DNA of 40,607 nt, taken from contig CAZWCZ010000019.1 in assembly GCA_964632165.1 (NCBI GenBank), forward strand, positions 1 through 40,607, written 5' to 3'. Made by a program: the position numbers and the translations under genes. Of the stretch, positions 26,384 through 34,211 are shown piece by piece. The notes under the pieces are model-generated. The model did not search any database. It saw only the letters and a list, made by a program, of their open reading frames with translations, and was not told the DNA's origin. Position 1 is the first letter of the stretch. The number at the start of each line of letters is the position of its first letter. The stretch is from SIG299 sp964632165 (GTDB lineage: Bacteria > Bacillota > Clostridia > Lachnospirales > Lachnospiraceae).

Positions 26384-27424
26384 TCACATTGACCTTCCGA
26401 ATTTCTGTCTGGTTCGAAACGTTTCTGCTTCGTCATTGTATCGCTTTTCTTCTTTATTACTGCTGACATAAGAGAGTATTGCTCCAAGCAGGATAAAACC
26501 GCCTATGATATATAGAATCCATGAAAATATCTGCATTCCGCCGCCTTTTTCCGTCAGATCATCTGTATATCCTTCAATTCCTGCTGCAAATACTGCATCA
26601 TTATTTTGATAATAATAATTATCACCATAATAATAGATTTTGTCAATCAGATCATTGACCTTGTCTTCATTCATATAAAATTTTGCCGTTTCACCAATTG
26701 CCCAGCTCCAGTAATCAACACTTTCATAATAAGCGATCAATACATGATTCTCATCCGAAAACAATTCATCATACAGCTGCATTGTATAGTCATCACAGGT
26801 AGATGCTTCTCCAGAATAGGTACCTGCTGTATAGAAAAACAACGGAATCCCGGTCTTCTTGTAAAACCTTTCACAAGCTGCTTCTGTTTTTCCCCCGTTA
26901 TAAGTAAATCCTTCATCCTTGGCATACCCTGCATATACCGTTCCTTCTAAAGAAACTTTTTCATATGCACTTTTATTTGCCAGTACACCAAATAAAACAC
27001 CTATCGCAATAAAAAGCAAAGCCGTCAGCATTGTTTTTCCTGCTTTTTTCTTTGCGTCCCGCGCTTCCTTTGCAAGGCATTCTGCACGATACATTTTTTG
27101 TTCATCTGTGAGTGGTTTATCCTCATACGCTTCTGTTTGTGTCTGCCAGTCTGTCCTTGTACTGCTTCCCTCATTTGAAGTGCCATTATTAATAATGACC
27201 GTTCTCCCGCCATATGGCATTCCCCAAAAAAACGGGCGGTGAAATATCGGACGCGGTGGCCGATGATGAATCGGATGTGGCGGTCTGTGATGATGCGGTC
27301 CTCCGCCAAAGCCGCCCGGCCTGCCGCCTCCAAAACTACTGCCGCCCGGTCTTCCGCCTCCGGAAAAACTGCCTCCGCCACTTCTGCCACCGCCCACGCG
27401 GCCTCCTCCTCCTGCTCTTCCCAT
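26384..27424 (-). CDS. Gly/His-rich membrane protein, TPM-like domain
   Basis: Predicted membrane protein of 346 residues. The first 40 or so residues are Gly/Arg/Ser repeats (GGGR-, GGRPGG-type), followed by a His/Pro/Arg-rich stretch with three H-R-P units (about 45-70). A hydrophobic helix lies near 128-148. Between about 155 and 290 a mixed domain resembles the TPM/Psb32 fold: a strand with L-F-F-Y-T, a D-x-x-x-x-L-Y-D-E-L helix, then H-V-L-I-A-Y-Y. A second helix is near 298-320. The ATG at 27424 has GGAGGAG upstream. It is probably co-transcribed with the GH43-like gene. Function unknown; the His-rich part could bind metal or RNA, and the TPM call is tentative. Confidence 0.6.
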   Translation of the reverse strand: MGRAGGGGRVGGGRSGGGSFSGGGRPGGSSFGGGRPGGFGGGPHHHRPPHPIHHRPPRPIFHRPFFWGMPYGGRTVIINNGTSNEGSSTRTDWQTQTEAYEDKPLTDEQKMYRAECLAKEARDAKKKAGKTMLTALLFIAIGVLFGVLANKSAYEKVSLEGTVYAGYAKDEGFTYNGGKTEAACERFYKKTGIPLFFYTAGTYSGEASTCDDYTMQLYDELFSDENHVLIAYYESVDYWSWAIGETAKFYMNEDKVNDLIDKIYYYGDNYYYQNNDAVFAAGIEGYTDDLTEKGGGMQIFSWILYIIGGFILLGAILSYVSSNKEEKRYNDEAETFRTRQKFGRSM

Positions 27425-27592
27425 AGGATGTCTCCTCCTTATTTTTCCTTAGATTATGATCAGGTAAATACAACATACCTTTCTGCTTTTTCATGTCTTA
27501 TTCCGACATTGCTATCTTCCCACATTTTTGTTCCAAAATCAATAAGAATACGATTAAATTATAATTAATTTTTATGGCTGCAAATGGCGGTA

Positions 27593-27621
27593 TTGTAAAA
27601 CAAACTTTCCTTTGCTATAAT
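27593..27621 (+). promoter_or_regulatory. Promoter of the acetylesterase gene
   Basis: TTGTAA (27593-27598), 17 nt, TATAAT (27616-27621) on the plus strand, 50 nt upstream of the ATG. The rest of the 247-nt divergent gap (27425-27671) is A/T-rich and shows nothing else certain. Confidence 0.75.
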
Positions 27622-27671
27622 TTTCCCTGTCAGTTACTGCACAAAATAAATTATAAGAAACGGAGACTTTT

Positions 27672-28382
27672 ATGGCAAGGATCTATTATGCCGGAGATTC
27701 TACAGCGGCACAAAATACTGTTTTTTCTTATCCACAGACCGGAATGGGACAAGGATTGTCACTTTATCTGAAACGTGAGCATATCGTTCAAAACTTCGCG
27801 ATCAACGGAAGAAGCACGAAAAGTTTTTTGGAAGAAGGCCGGCTTTCCGCCATCCGTAAAGAATTAAATGAGGGAGATTTTCTCTTGATCCAGTTTGGAC
27901 ACAATGATGAAAAGATAGAGGATCCTTCCCGTTACACCACACCTTTTAACGAATATCAGACAAATCTTATGCGGTTTATCCGGGCAGCAAGGGAAGTTGG
28001 TGCTCATCCTGTTCTGATCACACCGCTCAGCCGGAGAATCTTTGATGCATACGGCGTTCTTAAAGATACCCACGGTGACTACCCGGAAGCCATGCGCCAG
28101 CTTGGTTGTCAGCAAAACGTCCCTGTCATTGATCTGAGCCGGCTTAGCTTTGAACTGCTTGAGCAGACCGGAGATGAGGAAAGCAAGAAATGGTTTATGT
28201 ACTTTCCTTCCGGATGCTATCCGAATTATCCTGAAGGAAAAACGGATAACACCCATCTTCGCTATGAAGGTGCTATCCGTTTCGCCGGCATCCTTGCCGA
28301 AGAGTTTAGAAAACTGGGCGGTCTTTACGCCGATCTGCTTTTAGACGAGTTCTCTGATAATCCGAATGACCTGATTGATTAG
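27672..28382 (+). CDS. Rhamnogalacturonan acetylesterase (SGNH family)
   Basis: A 236-residue SGNH/GDSL hydrolase most like rhamnogalacturonan acetylesterases (RgaE, YesT), which remove acetyl groups from pectin. The catalytic blocks are visible: G-D-S-T-A with nucleophile S10, N-G-R-S-T with G46, G-H-N-D with N78, and D-N-T-H-L with D192 and H195. Length fits the intracellular YesT type and there is no signal peptide, so it should act on imported oligosaccharides. The ATG at 27672 has ACGGAG upstream and a good promoter. It is convergent with the GH28 gene, and the two stop codons overlap at 28379-28382. Confidence 0.88.
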   Translation: MARIYYAGDSTAAQNTVFSYPQTGMGQGLSLYLKREHIVQNFAINGRSTKSFLEEGRLSAIRKELNEGDFLLIQFGHNDEKIEDPSRYTTPFNEYQTNLMRFIRAAREVGAHPVLITPLSRRIFDAYGVLKDTHGDYPEAMRQLGCQQNVPVIDLSRLSFELLEQTGDEESKKWFMYFPSGCYPNYPEGKTDNTHLRYEGAIRFAGILAEEFRKLGGLYADLLLDEFSDNPNDLID

Positions 28383-29938
28383 TATACGTCCAGTTCATCA
28401 ATGCCGTCTAAAATCATACGTTCGCCTTCCTGCCCGGAAATTTTAACTCCATGCAGTACCAGCTTCTCTACATTTTTAGCAAACAGACCCATTTTCTTTG
28501 TTTTTTCTTCTCCATCCATCATTGCAGGCGCACCGGCTTTTGCGGGCTCCGCGTAAGAAATTTCAACATCTTCAAATACGACCTTTTTGATCTTTTCTTC
28601 CGGAAGCCCGTACATATATGCTGCCGCAGCATGACAATTGGTTGCCTTGATCTTTTTAAACTCCATCGTTCCGATATATGGAGTCCTTTCATCTACAGGA
28701 TGGTATTCTTTTGACTGTACATACTCACTGTGCCCGTCCGGATCACAAAAATAAAATTCATTGATCACGACAGGCGTCATGACATGATCCATTTCAATAT
28801 TTTTAAATACAATGCCGTCTATGACGGCATCTCTCCCTCTGCCTCGCCTTGTCTTAATGCGAAGTCCACGATCCGTGTGAAGAAATTTACAGTCTTTGAC
28901 TGTTACGTTGCATACTCCTCCTGCCATCTCACTTCCTATCGTAATGGAACCATGCCCGTCCCTCATACAACACTGACGGATCAGCAGGTCTTTGGATGAG
29001 CGTTTATACTTTGCCCCCATATAAATTTTCCCGGACTTTAAAGCGATGCAATCATCCCCCAAAGAGAAATAGACGCCGATGATTTCTACATCCTGACAGG
29101 ATTCCGGATCCAGTCCGTCCGTATTTGGAGAATTTGCAGGATTCAGCACTTTTAAATCAATAAATTTTAAATGGTCCGAAAAATACGGATGAAGATTCCA
29201 GGAAGGACTATTTTGAAACTGAATGCCGTGTAGAACCACATGTTCACAGTGATTCAAAAAAACAAGTCTCGGGCGGAATGCCACAATGCGGTCCTTCGGA
29301 TTTTCCCACCAGTTATCATGGGCTGCATGTCCGTCTACAATACCCTGTCCGGTGATCAGAACATTAGAAACATTGATCCCGGTAATGATCCCGGCAAAAC
29401 AGTCCAGCGGATTTCCTTCCCACGTTCCAAGATTATATTCCGTGCTCTCATCATACCCCGGTATGATCCCCGGAAGTACCGGCATCCTGCTTCTGTCCGT
29501 AGTTGCATGCAAGGTTGCACCCTTTGCAATTTCAAGAACAAGATCACTTTTCAAAAACAGATTTGTGATCCGGTAATCTCCCTCCGGTATCAAAACCCTG
29601 CCTCCCTTTGGACAGGCACAGATTGCACATTGGATAAATAATGTATCATCCGTATGATTATCTCCTTTTGCCCCGAACTCCTTTACATTCAGCGTAACAA
29701 ACTCATCCTCGGTGCATACCGTTACCTTTTCCGACTTTTCTTCGGCAAACGCAATTTCAATCTCATAAGCAGTTGACGGCTTCAGATCATATAAAGAAAC
29801 CACTATTTTATTGCTTTTTTCCGCTACCGTTCCGTTGAGATAAACAATATGCTCTTCTTCCGATGTATAGCACCCTTTGTCCTTTATTTCCAGCACCAGG
29901 CTTCTGGCTGTCTTTAAAATAACTTCAAACGTAATCAT
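28379..29938 (-). CDS. GH28 galacturonidase/polygalacturonase
   Basis: A 519-residue right-handed beta-helix glycoside hydrolase of family 28, which cleaves galacturonate linkages in pectin. All four signature motifs are intact: NTD (272-274), the Asp pair in G-D-D-C (295-296), GHG (328-330) and RIK (360-362). A fibronectin-type-III-like N-terminal domain (about 1-80) precedes the helix, as in exo-acting bacterial polygalacturonosidases. No signal peptide is present, favouring an exo-enzyme working on imported oligogalacturonides. The ATG at 29938 has GGAGG 10 nt upstream and starts 19 nt after the 205-residue gene. Whether it prefers homogalacturonan or rhamnogalacturonan cannot be told. Confidence 0.92.
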   Translation of the reverse strand: MITFEVILKTARSLVLEIKDKGCYTSEEEHIVYLNGTVAEKSNKIVVSLYDLKPSTAYEIEIAFAEEKSEKVTVCTEDEFVTLNVKEFGAKGDNHTDDTLFIQCAICACPKGGRVLIPEGDYRITNLFLKSDLVLEIAKGATLHATTDRSRMPVLPGIIPGYDESTEYNLGTWEGNPLDCFAGIITGINVSNVLITGQGIVDGHAAHDNWWENPKDRIVAFRPRLVFLNHCEHVVLHGIQFQNSPSWNLHPYFSDHLKFIDLKVLNPANSPNTDGLDPESCQDVEIIGVYFSLGDDCIALKSGKIYMGAKYKRSSKDLLIRQCCMRDGHGSITIGSEMAGGVCNVTVKDCKFLHTDRGLRIKTRRGRGRDAVIDGIVFKNIEMDHVMTPVVINEFYFCDPDGHSEYVQSKEYHPVDERTPYIGTMEFKKIKATNCHAAAAYMYGLPEEKIKKVVFEDVEISYAEPAKAGAPAMMDGEEKTKKMGLFAKNVEKLVLHGVKISGQEGERMILDGIDELDVY

Positions 29939-29957
29939 GTGTTTTGCTCCTCCGCTC

Positions 29958-30575
29958 CTAGACTCTGTCAAATCTTTTTTCCAAGCGTTTTACCGCATGA
30001 TAAGAAAGCGGATATTCCTTCGGAACCTGCAGAACTTTCTGTAATACCGTTTCGTATTTTTCTAATAAAAACGCATGATAAAAGCAACCTTTTGCAAGTC
30101 CGTAGCAGACCATGTCCGAAGGAGAATCACCAAAGCCGTAAAATTGTTTCCATAATAGTTCCTGCACGGTACGATAATGCTCATAGATCTGTTCTGACAT
30201 ATATTCTAAAACTTCCGCCAGTGCGACGAAGATTTTTTCACTTTCCGGATATTTTTTTACCGCCTCACGGCACTGCGATACCAGATCATTATAATGACCT
30301 TTCTGGTGAAACTCTGTATCATATAACGCATAAACCGGCAGTACCTCAAACAGTAATTCTTCCTGTTCCACGCCTTCTTTTGTAAAGAGTCCGTTCTCAT
30401 CTCTTTTAAAAAAATAAATTTCTTCTCCTGCTTCCCGGAATTCTTCTTTATAAGTTTCTTTCTCCACGGTATACAGAAACGCAAGCACTTTTTTGTCTTT
30501 TGAAAACTTCTTTATCTCATCCAGCGTTGTTTTCTGTCTGCTTACCCTATACTCTTCTATCTTTTCCTGAATCAT
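29958..30575 (-). CDS. Unrecognised protein in the pectin block
   Basis: I do not recognise this 205-residue protein. It is charged (Lys/Glu-rich), aromatic and probably mostly helical; it has no signal peptide, membrane segment or cysteine motif. The N-terminal 80 residues alternate strands and helices, with F-L-Y-T-V-E-K and Y-F-F-K-R-D-E-N-G-L-F. The C-terminal half has repeated helices around Y-H-A-F-L-L-E-K-Y and ends K-R-L-E-K-R-F. The ATG at 30575 has AGAGG 7 nt upstream. It lies directly before the GH28 gene (19-nt gap) and after kduI, from which a hairpin separates it. Close coupling to GH28 suggests a role with pectic substrates, but nothing in the sequence proves it. Confidence 0.6.
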   Translation of the reverse strand: MIQEKIEEYRVSRQKTTLDEIKKFSKDKKVLAFLYTVEKETYKEEFREAGEEIYFFKRDENGLFTKEGVEQEELLFEVLPVYALYDTEFHQKGHYNDLVSQCREAVKKYPESEKIFVALAEVLEYMSEQIYEHYRTVQELLWKQFYGFGDSPSDMVCYGLAKGCFYHAFLLEKYETVLQKVLQVPKEYPLSYHAVKRLEKRFDRV

Positions 30576-30628
30576 AACTTTCCTCTCTGCCATGACACTG
30601 ATAATCAAAAATCATTTCACTGATAAAG

Positions 30629-30657
30629 GAAAAGGCTTCTTAAAAAGAAGCCTTTTC
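30629..30657 (-). terminator. Terminator of kdgK-kduI
   Basis: Perfect 13-bp stem (30629-30641 with 30645-30657) and a 3-nt loop, 11 nt after the kduI stop. On the minus strand the stem ends in CCTTTTCCTTT; the plus strand also has a T run shortly after it. Confidence 0.75.
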
Positions 30658-30668
30658 GAATCTTTTTT

Positions 30669-31532
30669 CTAACGAAGGTCCCCCATCGCAACTCCGTCCA
30701 TATCATCAAATGCCTGATTTTCTCCAACCATACCCCAGATGAACGTATATGCTCTTGTACCGCATCCGGAATGGATCGACCAGCTAGGAGAAATTACTGC
30801 CTGCTCATTTTTCATAACGATATGTCTTGTTTCTGTCGGTTCTCCCATGTAATGGAATACCAAAGCATCTTCCTTCATATCAAAGTATAAATATACTTCC
30901 ATTCTTCTGTCATGTGTATGACATGGCATGGTATTCCATACACTGCCTTCTTCTAACTTTGTCATACCCATAACCAACTGACAGCTCTCAACCTGACCCG
31001 GTAAAATGTATTTACAGATCGTTCTATGGTTAGAATCTGCAAGATTACCAAGTTCTACCTTATTCTCCGGTTTAACGATAACAACACCATCTTCCGGTGT
31101 ACCCTCCGGTCTGATCAGAACCGTAGGATATGTCTTATGTGCCGGAGCACTGTTTAAATAGAACTTTGCAGGATTCTTTGCATCCGCACTTGCAAAAGAA
31201 ATGTCCTTAGCACCCATGCCGATGTACATACCTTCTTTGTAGTTAACTTCATATTCTCTTCCATCGATCGTGATCGTGCCGGCACCGCCGATATTGATAA
31301 CACCCATTTCTCTTCTTTCAAGAAAATAGTCTGCCCTAAGTTCATCACCTGCAGTAAGAACAAGTTCTCCTGCAACAGGAACAGCCGATCCGGTAATGAT
31401 CCGGTCAATATGACTGTAAACTAACTTGATTTCATCTGCATGAAACAAATCATCAATTAAAAATTCCTCACGAAGTCTGTCTGTCGTATAATGTTTCACA
31501 TCTCTTGGGGATGAAGCTGTTCTAAGTTCCAT
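30669..31532 (-). CDS. kduI: 5-keto-4-deoxyuronate isomerase
   Basis: KduI converts 4-deoxy-5-ketouronate from unsaturated pectin products into 2,5-diketo-3-deoxygluconate; 287 residues, cupin fold. The zinc ligands are all present: H205 and H207 in C-H-T-H-D-R-R, E212 and H254, spaced exactly as H196, H198, E203 and H245 of the E. coli enzyme. The ATG at 31532 has AGAGG upstream. It follows kdgK by 32 nt and is followed by a terminator. The partner dehydrogenase KduD is not in the window, and neither is a lyase or unsaturated uronidase that would make its substrate. Confidence 0.95.
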   Translation of the reverse strand: MELRTASSPRDVKHYTTDRLREEFLIDDLFHADEIKLVYSHIDRIITGSAVPVAGELVLTAGDELRADYFLERREMGVINIGGAGTITIDGREYEVNYKEGMYIGMGAKDISFASADAKNPAKFYLNSAPAHKTYPTVLIRPEGTPEDGVVIVKPENKVELGNLADSNHRTICKYILPGQVESCQLVMGMTKLEEGSVWNTMPCHTHDRRMEVYLYFDMKEDALVFHYMGEPTETRHIVMKNEQAVISPSWSIHSGCGTRAYTFIWGMVGENQAFDDMDGVAMGDLR

Positions 31533-31564
31533 ATTCTTTAACCTCTTTCTGTTCTTTCTTCTGT

Positions 31565-32596
31565 TTATCTCTGTACCCGTCCGGAGCCGTCGCCACCGAC
31601 TAAGCCATCAACATCTGCTCTGGAAACCAAATTAAAATCACCCGGGATCGTATGCTTCAATGCCGAAGCTGCTACACCGTATTCCAAAGCATCCTTGAAA
31701 TCCTTACCATCCAGGAATCCGCAGATAACACCTGCTGCAAAGGAATCTCCGCCACCGACACGGTCTACGATCGGACAGATCCTGTATTCTCTGGAATGAT
31801 AAAATTCCTTTGTGTCTCTGGAATATATACATGCGGACCAGCCGTTGTCAGAAGCACTGTGGCTGACACGAAGAGAGCTGATCACATACTCAAAGTTGAA
31901 TTTTTCGATCATCTGCTCAAAAATGCTCTTGTAACCTGCAAGTTCCAGTTCACCGCTGGTTACATCTGTATTGCCCGGCTTAAAACCAAGTACCTTTTCT
32001 GCATCTTCCTCATTGCCGATACAAACATCCACATACTGCATTAAGTTTGTCATGACTTTCTGAGCTTTTTCAGAAGACCACAGTTTCTTACGGAAATTCA
32101 GGTCACAGGAAACTTTTACTCCTGCTTTTTTTGCAGCCTTTAACGCGATTTCCGTCAATTCAGCCGCAGCATCAGAAACAGCCGGTGTGATGCCGGTAAA
32201 GTGGAACCAGTCAGCCCCCTCAAAAATCTTATCGAAATCGAAATCTGCTGCTGTTGCAGTGGAAATTGAAGAATGTGCCCTGTCATAAACCACATTGGAA
32301 GCTCTCATTGCAGCACCGGTCTCAAGAAAATAAATGCCAAGTCTTTCTCCGCCGACTGCAATATTCTTCGTTCCTACATTCATCTTTCTTAAAGCAGCTA
32401 CTGCACATTCTCCAATCGGATTTTTCGGAACTTTTGTTACGAATTCCGCATCGTGTCCGTAGTTTGCAAGAGAAACCGCTACATTTGCTTCACCGCCGCC
32501 ATAACATACGTCAAACTCATCTGCCTGGATGAATTTTTCATTGCCGGGTGTAGATAATCTCAACATGATTTCACCCATCGTTACTACTTTTGCCAT
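31565..32596 (-). CDS. kdgK: 2-keto-3-deoxygluconate kinase
   Basis: PfkB/ribokinase-family kinase, 343 residues, phosphorylating KDG to KDPG, the common end of the galacturonate and deoxyuronate routes. The start T-M-G-E-I-M-L-R-L, the Y-G-G-G-E-A-N-V-A-V-S-L segment and the anion-hole motif G-G-G-D-S-F with catalytic D284 fit KdgK. The ATG at 32596 has AAAGGAG upstream. First gene of kdgK-kduI, behind a 130-nt gap with inverted repeats. KDPG aldolase is not in the window. The placement makes KDG the best substrate, though PfkB specificity is not certain from sequence alone. Confidence 0.9.
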   Translation of the reverse strand: MAKVVTMGEIMLRLSTPGNEKFIQADEFDVCYGGGEANVAVSLANYGHDAEFVTKVPKNPIGECAVAALRKMNVGTKNIAVGGERLGIYFLETGAAMRASNVVYDRAHSSISTATAADFDFDKIFEGADWFHFTGITPAVSDAAAELTEIALKAAKKAGVKVSCDLNFRKKLWSSEKAQKVMTNLMQYVDVCIGNEEDAEKVLGFKPGNTDVTSGELELAGYKSIFEQMIEKFNFEYVISSLRVSHSASDNGWSACIYSRDTKEFYHSREYRICPIVDRVGGGDSFAAGVICGFLDGKDFKDALEYGVAASALKHTIPGDFNLVSRADVDGLVGGDGSGRVQR

Positions 32597-32636
32597 TTTT
32601 TTAATCTCCTTTTATAAAAATTTAAATAATAGCGCT

Positions 32637-32682
32637 GATATTATAGTACTATATCTTGTCCGAAATTTCCAGTCTGACAAGA
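32637..32682 (-). promoter_or_regulatory. kdgK promoter region with inverted repeats
   Basis: The gap before kdgK holds a 10-bp palindrome ATAGTACTAT (32643-32652), overlapping candidate -10 boxes TATAAT (32640-32645) and TATAGT (32648-32653). Next to it is an inverted repeat TCTTGTC/GACAAGA (32654-32660 and 32676-32682), one arm of which contains a TTGTCA -35-like box. No -35/-10 pair has ideal spacing. These may be regulator sites, different from the LacI-type site at uxaBA. Confidence 0.45.
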
Positions 32683-32726
32683 AAAAAAGTACATTACAAA
32701 GAGAAAACACTTGTTTTTCCAACAGA

Positions 32727-34211
32727 TTATAACGTAACACCCTGCTTAAAAATAGCCATATCATGGAATCCGGCTTCTTCTGCTTTCACTTTCTTTCCGG
32801 AAGCGACCCGGATCACATAATCAAACAATTCCTCTGACAGCGTTTCCAATGCCGCATCTTCCACAAGAACACCGCAGTTAAAATCGATCCAATGATTTTT
32901 CTTATCAGCCAGAGGCGAATTGGTTGAGATCTTTACGGTCGGCACAGGAGAAGCAAACGGAGTTCCCCGCCCTGTCGTAAACAGAACAATATGGGCGCCT
33001 GCTGCAGCAAGTGCCGTAGCAGCGACCAGATCATTGCCCGGTGCGGACAAAAGGTTAAGTCCCTTTGTCGTAACTGTCTTTCCATACGGAAGTACATCCA
33101 TTACCGGTGCTTTTCCTGATTTCTGCGTGCATCCGAGCGACTTATCTTCCAATGTTGAAATGCCGCCCTTTTTATTTCCCGGCGAAGGGTTCTCATAAAT
33201 CGTCTGATCATGGCGTATAAAATATTCCTTGAAGTCATTGATCATTGCTACTGTTTTGTCAAACAGTTCCCGTGTGGCGCAGCGGTCCATCAGCAATGTT
33301 TCTGCTCCAAACATTTCCGGAACTTCCGTAAGGATCGTTGTTCCACCCTGTGCGATCAGCAGATCGGAAAATGCTCCCACCGTAGGATTTGCCGTAATTC
33401 CGGAAAAACCATCCGAGCCGCCGCACTTCATCCCGATGATCAGTTCCTTTGCATCAATCTTCTCACGCGTGAACTTTGCCGCATACTCCGCCAATTCTTT
33501 AAGAAGCTTATCTGCTTCCTCAAACTCATCTTCGACATCCTGGCACTGTAAAAACTTCACTCGTTTTTCATCGAAAGTTCCGATGTATTCTTTTAAAACC
33601 GGAATATTGCTGTTTTCACAGCCAAGGCCGAGCACCAATACCCCTCCGGCATTCGGATGGTTGATCAGATCTGCAAGGATCGTTCTTGTATTTTCCTGGT
33701 CATCTCCCATCTGAGAACATCCATATGGATGCGGAAATGCAATCACGTCTTCTACCGAACCGCTGCAATACTTTTTTCCTGCCGCGGCAATTGCCGTAGC
33801 TACATTATTTACACACCCAACCGTCGGAATGACCCAGATTTCATTTCTGACACCAACCTTTCCGTTTGGTCTGCGGAATCCGTCGAAGTATCTGGTTTCT
33901 GTCTCTTTTAAAGTTTCCCCTGTAACGGGATGATATTCATACGTCAGCAGTTCACCCAGATTTGTTTTGATATTCTGCGTATGCACGTGGGAGCCTGCCG
34001 GCACAAAAACAGTAGTGTGGCCGATCGGATTGCCGTACTTAATGACATTCTCCCCTTCCGGAATATCACAAAGCGTTACTTTGTGTCCTCTGAGGATATC
34101 TTCTTTTACAACAACCTCTCCCCGTTCCGTACGGAGTACGGTCCCTGCCTTCAAGTCCTGAAGTGCCACTGCCACATTATCTTTTTCGTTGATGATAATA
34201 TATTCCTGCAT
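32727..34211 (-). CDS. uxaA: Altronate dehydratase
   Basis: UxaA, 494 residues, dehydrates altronate to KDG, the third step of galacturonate catabolism. An N-terminal SAF domain (about 1-90, with A-V-A-L-Q-D-L-K-A-G) is fused to the C-terminal catalytic domain, which contains G-M-K-C-G-G-S-D-G-F-S-G and G-L-G-C-E-N; this is the full-length fused form. The ATG at 34211 shares one base with the uxaB stop (TAATG), showing translational coupling; AGAAGG lies upstream. It is the second gene of uxaBA. The gap to kdgK has only a weak A/T hairpin, so some read-through into kdgK is possible. Confidence 0.95.
   Translation of the reverse strand: MQEYIIINEKDNVAVALQDLKAGTVLRTERGEVVVKEDILRGHKVTLCDIPEGENVIKYGNPIGHTTVFVPAGSHVHTQNIKTNLGELLTYEYHPVTGETLKETETRYFDGFRRPNGKVGVRNEIWVIPTVGCVNNVATAIAAAGKKYCSGSVEDVIAFPHPYGCSQMGDDQENTRTILADLINHPNAGGVLVLGLGCENSNIPVLKEYIGTFDEKRVKFLQCQDVEDEFEEADKLLKELAEYAAKFTREKIDAKELIIGMKCGGSDGFSGITANPTVGAFSDLLIAQGGTTILTEVPEMFGAETLLMDRCATRELFDKTVAMINDFKEYFIRHDQTIYENPSPGNKKGGISTLEDKSLGCTQKSGKAPVMDVLPYGKTVTTKGLNLLSAPGNDLVAATALAAAGAHIVLFTTGRGTPFASPVPTVKISTNSPLADKKNHWIDFNCGVLVEDAALETLSEELFDYVIRVASGKKVKAEEAGFHDMAIFKQGVTL

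Noticed and set aside
29958..30575. Degenerate GH105/GH88 unsaturated uronidase
   Set aside because: A short Y-G-L-A-K-G-like segment recalls GH105, but the protein is far too short and lacks the catalytic Asp context and the barrel repeats.
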